Shown in pieces: positions 58,111-64,000 of a stretch of 64,000 nucleotides of DNA (positions are counted from its first letter, which is position 1; each line of letters opens with the position of its first letter). The notes beneath the pieces are model-generated. The model was not told the DNA's origin. It was given only the letters and a program-made list of their open reading frames with translations, and did no database searches. The position numbers were made by a program, and so were the translations under genes. Source of the stretch: Agrobacterium vaccinii (lineage in GTDB: Bacteria > Pseudomonadota > Alphaproteobacteria > Rhizobiales > Rhizobiaceae); assembly GCF_021310995.1 (NCBI RefSeq), contig NZ_CP054150.1:2816501-2880500 (forward strand), given 5' to 3'.

Positions 58111-58521
58111 TCATTCTTCGTCGCTGTCTGTCATGAAACGATCGAGCGCACGGCGCTCCTTTTTCGTCGGGCGGCCACTGCCGGGCTCTCGCACCGCCTG
58201 TTCGAGCAGCGTCAGGCGCTCGCCGGGCGGACGTGGCGGCGTCTTGTCATCATAGAGAACTCTGGCTTCGTCATAGGGACCGCGACGTTCACCGGCAGCT
58301 TTGACCACCAAGACGCGGTCCATGCGCTCGAAACTGATGTCGAGCCTGTCGCCAACTTTCACCATGTGGCTCGGTTGGCGCACCGGCGTGTCGTTGACGC
58401 GCACCTTGCCCGACTGGATGTAGGTCTGGGCAAGCGAGCGCGATTTGACCATACGGGCGAAAAACAGCCACTTGTCGAGGCGCTGTCGGCCTGAGTCATG
58501 TGGCTGTTGTTTCTCGTCCAT
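58111..58521 (-). CDS. S4-domain RNA-binding protein (Hsp15-like)
   Basis: A 136-residue protein with an S4 RNA-binding domain at residues ~12-75: RQRLDKWLFFARMVKSRSLA, then SGKVRVNDTPVRQPSHMVKVGD. It resembles Hsp15 (HslR), which recycles stalled 50S subunits carrying nascent chains. The C-terminus is basic then acidic (KKERRALDRFMTDSDEE). It follows the helicase gene by three bases, so they are clearly cotranscribed. This suggests a shared role in RNA or ribosome handling. Confidence 0.9.
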   Translation of the reverse strand: MDEKQQPHDSGRQRLDKWLFFARMVKSRSLAQTYIQSGKVRVNDTPVRQPSHMVKVGDRLDISFERMDRVLVVKAAGERRGPYDEARVLYDDKTPPRPPGERLTLLEQAVREPGSGRPTKKERRALDRFMTDSDEE

Positions 58522-58524
58522 CGG

Positions 58525-61500
58525 TTACTTCTTCAACTGCTCCTTGAGCGCAGCGAGCTTGGCGAAAGGCGAATCCGGATCCATAGGCTTTTCCTTGCGC
58601 GGTGGCTTGGCTTCAAAACGCTGCTGACCCTGCGGCTTGCCGCCACGGTCGTTGCGCTCTGGCCGATCCTTGCGCTCGCCACGGTCAGGACGCTCGTTGC
58701 GGTTGCCGTTGTTACCGGGACGACCACCTTCACGCTTGCGCTCGCCATCACGCTTACGATCACCGTCTCGGTTGGCATTGCCACGCGGCTGACCCGGGCG
58801 CTCTTCGCCACCTTCGGTGCGACGCTCGCCCCGGTTTTCACCGCCACGATTGCCCGGACGGCGATTGTCGGTGCGCTGGTTGTCATTGCGACCACCGGGA
58901 CGCCACAGAAGAACCGGCTTGGGCTCCGCGACTTCGGCAGGCGCTGCCTCAGCCGCAGGTTCCACTGCCGTCTCTGCCGGAGCATCTTCGGCCTTTACCT
59001 CTGCTGGCGCTTCGGCAACGGCGTCGGAAGCAGCAGGCGTCTCGGTCGCAACCTCGGCATCGGCGTCATCATGCGAAGCGGTCTCTTCGGCAGGTGCAGC
59101 CTCGGTCGTCGCTTCAACCTTCGAAGCATCGCCGCTCTGGCCAAGGAAAGCCGCAGCCTCTTCGGCGCTCACCTGATCGGCGCGGTAGCCAAGGCCCTTG
59201 AGGATCTCTTCCATGTCGTCGAGCGTCGCACCGAGAATGGAGAGCATCGCGGTCGTCGTGGTGAAGCGACGGCCATCATAGGCACCTTCCGGGCGCGGCT
59301 GCGTGCCGGGCTTCCACTGCAACAGCGGGCGAATAAGATCGGCCAGACGCTCGAGAATGTCGATACGCACGGCACGCTTGCCGAGGAAGCGGAAGCCTGC
59401 GAGCTTGTAGAACATGCGCTCATAGCTGCTGTCGGTGACAACGGATGTACGACCGGCGGCCAGAACCGGAATGAGATCGCCGTAACCTGGCTTTCCGAGA
59501 CCATCGTTCTTTAGCGCCCAGAGCAGCGTTACAAGCTCTGCCGGAGCAGGCTTGAGCAGCGCTGGCAGGAACACGTGATAGGCGCCGAAGCGAATGCCAT
59601 AGCGGCGCATGGAGGCGCGCGCATCCTGATCAAGCGTCTTGACCTCTTCGGTCACGTCGCGACGGAAGAGAACACCGAGATTTTCAACGAGCTGGAACGC
59701 CAAGCCCTTCGCCAAACCCTGAAGATCTTCGGCGCGGGAAATATCGTCCAGAGGCTTCAGCACGGTTGCGATCTGGTGGTTTACGAATCGCTCGACGCGG
59801 GCAACGGCGTGATCGCGGGCATTGCCGCTCAACAGTTCGTCGGCCAGCATGATGACACGCGGCTTCATGATGTTATCGCCAGACGAAAGACGCGCGACAG
59901 GGTCGCCTAGCCAACGCACCGTCCCATCGGAGCCCAAGGCAAGGTCGCCATTGCCGCTGGCGTGCAGACGCGCAGCACGCGCCTCATATTCCAGCGCAAG
60001 CGCCTTCTGCGCTGCTCCTTGCACAGCCTTGGCATCTGGCCCCTCGGCTCCGGCTACCGGTGTAAACCGGAAACCCGCCAACTGGCCGACATGATGTCCT
60101 TCAACAAAGACATCACCATTCACACTGATTTCAGCTTCAAGCATCGCATTCTCTCTTAGGCGCCTCATGAGCACAGATGTCCTGCGATCAACAAAGCGTT
60201 TCGTCAACCTTTCATGTAGAGCATCGGACAATCGATCTTCGATTTCCCGAGTCTTTTCTTGCCAGTGTGTCGGATCGGCAAGCCATCCTGGGCGGTTTGA
60301 TACATACGTCCATGTTCTGATCTGCGCAATCCTTGCAGAAAGCGTATCGATCTCACCGTCGGTGCGGTCCGCCCGCCGCACCTGTTCGGCCATGAAGTCC
60401 TCGTTGACGGCCCCGTGTTTGACGAGGTCGAAATAGAGCGTCGAAATCAGGTCGGCATGCTGGGCGGGCGCGATGCGGCGAAAATCCGGCAAAGCGCAGG
60501 CCTCCCACAGCTTTTCGACCCGCTCGGCGTTAGAGGTAATGTCGACAATTTCGGGATAACGCGACAGATGTTCCAGCGCCTGCTGGTCGATAGCCGGCAG
60601 CGCGCGCGCCAGACCCTGAATGGTCGGGGCGGCATCCAGACTTCCACGCAAATTGGCGATGGAGGAGAAATCGAAGTTCTTGGTGCGCCATTGCAGCACT
60701 TTGACCGAATCGAACTGGTGCGATTCGACCCGCTCGACAAGTTCGTCATCGAGAGGATCGACCTGACCGGTCACACCAAACGTGCCGTCGCGCAAATGAC
60801 GTCCGGCACGGCCCGCAATCTGGCCCATCTCACCGGGGTTGAGATTGCGGAACTGATAGCCGTCGAACTTTCGATCCTGCGCAAAAGCAACGTGATCGAC
60901 ATCGAGGTTGAGCCCCATGCCGATGGCATCAGTTGCGATCAGATATTCGACATCGCCATTTTGATAGAGACCGACCTGCGCATTGCGTGTGCGCGGTGAA
61001 AGCGCACCGAGTACGACAGCGGCACCACCGCGCTGACGGCGCACCAGTTCGGCAATCGCATAGACCTCGTCGGCGGAAAAGGCGACGATGGCCGTGCGTC
61101 GCGGCAGGCGGGTGATCTTCTTTTGTCCCGCATAAAACAGCTGCGACAGTCTTGGCCGCTCGACCACGACGATGCCGGGAAGCAGCTTTTCCAGAATGGG
61201 CCGCATGGTGCCCGCACCCAGCAGCAGCGTTTCTTCCCGCCCGCGCAGATTCAAGATGCGGTCGGTGAAGATATGGCCGCGCTCCAGATCGCCCGCCAAC
61301 TGCACCTCATCGATGGCAACGAAGGCCGCAGTCGTTTCGCGCGGCATCGCTTCCACGGTACAGACGGAATATTTGGCCTTGGGAGGGGAAATCTTTTCTT
61401 CGCCGGTAATCAGCGCCACGTTCGGCGCACCCACCTTTTCCACCAGCCTCGTATAGACCTCACGGGCCAGCAGACGAAGCGGCAGGCCGATGACACCGTT

Positions 61501-61608
61501 GCCATGCGCGACCATCCGTTCGATGGCATAATGCGTCTTGCCGGTATTGGTGGGTCCAAGAACGGCCGTAACACCGCGGCCGCTCAAGAGCATGGGGCGA
61601 AAATTCAA
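58525..61608 (-). CDS. SUV3-like DEAD/DEAH RNA helicase
   Basis: Helicase of 1027 residues similar to mitochondrial SUV3 and rhizobial MgpS. The helicase core has Walker A GPTNTGKT (residues ~18-25), AIDEVQLAGD (DEVQ-type motif II), GAGTMRP (motif III) and GQIAGRAGRHLRDG (motif VI). After residue ~860 the chain becomes Ala/Glu/Pro-rich and then Arg/Gly/Asn/Asp-rich (repeats of GxRxN and GERK types), a disordered probable RNA-binding tail, ending in an ordered SPFAKLAALKEQLKK. The start is TTG at 61608 or ATG at 61593. Confidence 0.92.
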   Translation of the reverse strand: MNFRPMLLSGRGVTAVLGPTNTGKTHYAIERMVAHGNGVIGLPLRLLAREVYTRLVEKVGAPNVALITGEEKISPPKAKYSVCTVEAMPRETTAAFVAIDEVQLAGDLERGHIFTDRILNLRGREETLLLGAGTMRPILEKLLPGIVVVERPRLSQLFYAGQKKITRLPRRTAIVAFSADEVYAIAELVRRQRGGAAVVLGALSPRTRNAQVGLYQNGDVEYLIATDAIGMGLNLDVDHVAFAQDRKFDGYQFRNLNPGEMGQIAGRAGRHLRDGTFGVTGQVDPLDDELVERVESHQFDSVKVLQWRTKNFDFSSIANLRGSLDAAPTIQGLARALPAIDQQALEHLSRYPEIVDITSNAERVEKLWEACALPDFRRIAPAQHADLISTLYFDLVKHGAVNEDFMAEQVRRADRTDGEIDTLSARIAQIRTWTYVSNRPGWLADPTHWQEKTREIEDRLSDALHERLTKRFVDRRTSVLMRRLRENAMLEAEISVNGDVFVEGHHVGQLAGFRFTPVAGAEGPDAKAVQGAAQKALALEYEARAARLHASGNGDLALGSDGTVRWLGDPVARLSSGDNIMKPRVIMLADELLSGNARDHAVARVERFVNHQIATVLKPLDDISRAEDLQGLAKGLAFQLVENLGVLFRRDVTEEVKTLDQDARASMRRYGIRFGAYHVFLPALLKPAPAELVTLLWALKNDGLGKPGYGDLIPVLAAGRTSVVTDSSYERMFYKLAGFRFLGKRAVRIDILERLADLIRPLLQWKPGTQPRPEGAYDGRRFTTTTAMLSILGATLDDMEEILKGLGYRADQVSAEEAAAFLGQSGDASKVEATTEAAPAEETASHDDADAEVATETPAASDAVAEAPAEVKAEDAPAETAVEPAAEAAPAEVAEPKPVLLWRPGGRNDNQRTDNRRPGNRGGENRGERRTEGGEERPGQPRGNANRDGDRKRDGERKREGGRPGNNGNRNERPDRGERKDRPERNDRGGKPQGQQRFEAKPPRKEKPMDPDSPFAKLAALKEQLKK

Positions 61609-61912
61609 CGTACTATCCGTGAAATCGACTAACTGACTGTTTTACAACGCACTCGAAACATATCCGCCCGCGTCTTCCACCACACATGGCAATCGCAAAG
61701 GTCAAAGGCAAGGAAGGATTGGATAAAACCTGAAATTGCGCCGATTTTTGCGTCATAAACACTGACGAGAGCGATTCGGAACAGGCTGCGAACGAATCAG
61801 CGACGAATCGCTGACTCCGTATGATTCAGCTTTTGTTCACGGCTATATCTGGGCAGCAGCAACTCTCCGCTCTACAAGATCGTGAATCGTGTCGTTCCGG
61901 GCTTTTGTCACA
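61609..61912. other. Spacer between ubiH-like gene and helicase
   Basis: 304 bases with no supported gene. The hairpin TCAGCGA/TCGCTGA at 61797-61814 may end the monooxygenase transcript. The rest is AT-richer and probably holds the helicase promoter. Confidence 0.4.
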
Positions 61913-63127
61913 TTAGAGCGGTTGGCCAGCCAGCAATCGCGGCCCGTCCTTATCCGCCGTTCCCGCCGCTTGGCCGATGAAATAGGACTTGAGGCCGGGA
62001 ATCCGGTCCACGAGCCCCAGGCCGAAATCGCGGGCGATCCTGATCGGCCCGACATCGTTGGAGAACAGCCGGTTCAGCACATCGGTGGTGATGCCCATCC
62101 GCACCGTGTCGAACCGCCGCCAAGACTGGTAGCGCTCCAGCACGTTCAGCGAACCGATGTCGAGGCCGAGGCGATCCGCGTCGACGATGGTTTCGGCAAG
62201 CGCTGCCACATCCTTGAAACCGAGATTGAGCCCCTGGCCCGAAATCGGGTGAATACCGTGCGCCGCATCGCCTGCGAGCGCCAGACGCGGCGCCACGAAG
62301 GCTCGGGCAAGCGTTAGGCCCAGCGGAAAGGCCCGCCGTGGACCGACAGGCTTCACGGTTCCCAACTTGTGGCCAAAACGGCGTTCCAGCTCCTCCTCGA
62401 ATACCAGATCGTCGGACGCCACCAGACGGTCGGCATCCGCGGTTCGCTCCGTCCAGACGAGCGAGGAGCGATTGCCTTTCAGCGGCAAGATGGCAAAGGG
62501 GCCGGACGGTAGGAAATGCTCTTCGGCGCAGCCATTGTGTGGACGCTCATGCTCCACCGTCGTCACGATGCCCGACTGGTCGTAAGCCCAGTGCACGGTC
62601 TTGATACCGGCCATGTCGCGCAGCGCCGAACGCACACCGTCACACGCCACCAGCAGAGGCGTCTCAAGGGATGAACCGTCAGAGAGAGCAATGAGATTGC
62701 TCTGTGGACCGGGCTCGAAACCCGATACGCTCAAACCATGGCGAATCTCGATACCCAGCCGTTCGCAGACGCCACGCAACGCACCCACCATAGCGACATT
62801 GGGAATCATATGGGCAAAGGGCTGGCCCTCCGCCACATCCCCGTCGAAGGTCAGAAACACCGGGCGCACGGGATCGGATGTTTTCGAATCGGTCACGATC
62901 ATCTTGTTGATCGGCTGCGCCTCTGGCAGCAGTTCCTGCCATATGCCGAAGACATCAAGCATCCGCGTCGCTGCCGCGATGATGGCGGAGGCGCGCATAT
63001 CCTTCTTCCAGACGTGTTCCGGTGCGGCTTCGATCACCTGCACAGCCAGATGGGGCGCAGCCTGCTTGATGGCCACGGCAACGCTCAGGCCCACATATCC
63101 GCCGCCTGCAACAACAACATCCAGCAT
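61913..63127 (-). CDS. UbiH/Coq6-family FAD monooxygenase
   Basis: Flavin hydroxylase of 404 residues from the family that hydroxylates the ubiquinone ring. The N-terminal FAD motif is VVAGGGYVGLSVAVAIKQ, the middle motif is LVACDGVRSALRDM (the DG pair contacts FAD and NADPH), and the C-terminal motif is LALAGDAAHGIHPISGQGLNLGFKDV. Ring position (C5, C6 or C1) is not decided by sequence; rhizobia often use UbiL or UbiM types. The start at 63127 has GGGAG eight bases upstream; the GTG three codons earlier lacks spacing. It is divergent from tesB. Confidence 0.9.
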   Translation of the reverse strand: MLDVVVAGGGYVGLSVAVAIKQAAPHLAVQVIEAAPEHVWKKDMRASAIIAAATRMLDVFGIWQELLPEAQPINKMIVTDSKTSDPVRPVFLTFDGDVAEGQPFAHMIPNVAMVGALRGVCERLGIEIRHGLSVSGFEPGPQSNLIALSDGSSLETPLLVACDGVRSALRDMAGIKTVHWAYDQSGIVTTVEHERPHNGCAEEHFLPSGPFAILPLKGNRSSLVWTERTADADRLVASDDLVFEEELERRFGHKLGTVKPVGPRRAFPLGLTLARAFVAPRLALAGDAAHGIHPISGQGLNLGFKDVAALAETIVDADRLGLDIGSLNVLERYQSWRRFDTVRMGITTDVLNRLFSNDVGPIRIARDFGLGLVDRIPGLKSYFIGQAAGTADKDGPRLLAGQPL

Positions 63128-63204
63128 CACGACCACTCCCGCATTCTTGTGAATCTCACGTCTGCACTATAGACCATCCATTTAGGTCTTCCTACAGCCG
63201 GAGC

Positions 63205-64000
63205 ATGTCGAAAATGTCGCGCCCTCTCGAAAATACAGCTCCGCTGCAAAACCTCATTTCCACGCTCGATCTGGAAAAGCTTGAGGAAAACCTGTTTCGG
63301 GGCACCAGTCCGCAGGTCGGCTGGCAGCGCGTGTTCGGGGGTCAGGTCATCGCGCAGGCCTTGATGGCGGCGCAGCGCACGGTGGGGGAGGACCGCTTCG
63401 TCCACTCCCTACACGCCTATTTCATGCGGCCCGGCGACCCCAAGGTGCCGATCATCTATCAGGTCGACCGCATCCGCGACGGCGCAAGCTTTGCCACACG
63501 CCGCATCGTCGCCATTCAGCACGGCCACGCTATTTTCTCCATGTCGGCATCATTCCAGATCGACGAAGGCGGCTTCGACCATCAGGCGCAAATTCCAGAC
63601 GTGCCGCAGCCGGAGCAGTTGATGAGCGAAGAGCAGATGCGCGATGCCTTCCTCGCCAAGGCACCGCCTGCCATCAGGAAATATTGGGAAAACAAACGCC
63701 CGATCGAGATCAGGCCCGTCTCGCTCACCCATTACATTTCCAAGGAAAAGCTCGAGCCCCATCAAAACGTATGGGTGCGTGCGGTCGGCGACGTGCCCGC
63801 CGACCGGCATTACCAGGCCGCCGTTCTGGCCTATCTCTCCGATATGACCCTGCTGGACACCTCACTCTACGCCCACGGCACCACGATCTTCGACCCTGCC
63901 GTTCAGGCTGCCAGCCTCGATCACGCCATGTGGTTTCATCGCCCCTGCAAACTGGATGACTGGCTGCTGTACACACAGGATAGCCCCAGCGCGTCAGGAG
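63205..64000 (+). CDS. tesB: Acyl-CoA thioesterase II, 3' end beyond window
   Basis: Hydrolyses acyl-CoA to free fatty acid and CoA. The frame is open to the window edge, giving 265 codons; TesB is about 285-295 residues, so the last part is missing. The double hot-dog fold is seen: first domain NLFRGTSPQVGWQRVFGGQV with VHSLHAYFMRPGD, second domain LAYLSDMTLLDTSLYAHG and DHAMWFHRP with the catalytic Asp. The start may be ATG 63205 or 63214; GGAG lies close upstream of the first. Confidence 0.92.
   Translation, partial: MSKMSRPLENTAPLQNLISTLDLEKLEENLFRGTSPQVGWQRVFGGQVIAQALMAAQRTVGEDRFVHSLHAYFMRPGDPKVPIIYQVDRIRDGASFATRRIVAIQHGHAIFSMSASFQIDEGGFDHQAQIPDVPQPEQLMSEEQMRDAFLAKAPPAIRKYWENKRPIEIRPVSLTHYISKEKLEPHQNVWVRAVGDVPADRHYQAAVLAYLSDMTLLDTSLYAHGTTIFDPAVQAASLDHAMWFHRPCKLDDWLLYTQDSPSASG

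Overview
This window reads as chromosomal core DNA of a Rhizobiaceae alphaproteobacterium, most likely in or near Agrobacterium/Allorhizobium. The reasons are a complete cyclic beta-1,2-glucan export and synthesis pair (ChvA/NdvA and the 2830-residue ChvB/NdvB), a giant 1587-residue NAD-glutamate dehydrogenase, PhaA/PhaB/PhaR, a SAM-II riboswitch before metA, a TrcR (DUF1013) cell-cycle regulator, a SUV3-like helicase with a charged low-complexity tail, and an Irr-type iron-control element near a bacterioferritin operon. I see no tRNA, rRNA, prophage, insertion sequence or CRISPR array. The species was not determined.

Layout. 0-1 kb: bfd-bfr iron storage, cut by the left edge. 1-4 kb: PHB genes phbA-phbB facing away from phaR. 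4-10 kb: a UMF1-family permease and gdhB. 10.5-12.7 kb: carD and a convergent M48-LysM lipoprotein protease. 13-19.6 kb, minus strand: thiamine uptake operon thiBPQ under a TPP riboswitch, then a VOC protein, an ABC-F ATPase and thiamine pyrophosphokinase. 19.6-22.6 kb: metA with a SAM-II riboswitch and attenuator, aldose epimerase, mtgA. 22.7-27.9 kb: ispA, a DeoR regulator coupled to an MFS permease, ispG, an OmpA-type lipoprotein. 28-31.5 kb: pyruvate carboxylase. 31.6-35.2 kb: a LuxR-type solo regulator divergent from chvA, then trcR. 35.5-42.9 kb: acs, a beta-hydroxyacid dehydrogenase, an aldehyde dehydrogenase, a PLP dehydratase, a 47-residue membrane protein and an M20 amidohydrolase. 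43.4-51.9 kb: chvB. 52-57.3 kb: a YggS homologue and the leuS-lptE-holA operon. 57.3-61.6 kb: a palindromic repeat, then fdxA, an S4 RNA-binding protein and the helicase. 61.9-64 kb: a UbiH-family monooxygenase divergent from tesB, which runs off the right edge.

How the genes work together. Carbon storage and acetyl-CoA handling recur (PhaAB/PhaR, Acs, Pyc, TesB). Two isoprenoid genes (ispA, ispG) flank a DeoR-MFS pair. Thiamine uptake and thiamine phosphorylation sit within 6 kb of each other. ChvB makes cyclic glucan and ChvA exports it to the periplasm.

I did not find a new multi-gene defence or mobile system. The most interesting signals are regulatory: a complementary segment that can pair with the thiB ribosome-binding site, a LuxR solo with an altered ligand pocket and a palindrome shared with chvA, phased repeats and an inverted repeat before chvB, a hairpin leader before a small membrane protein, and a neighbourhood (carD far from fdxA) that hints at an inversion of about 47 kb.
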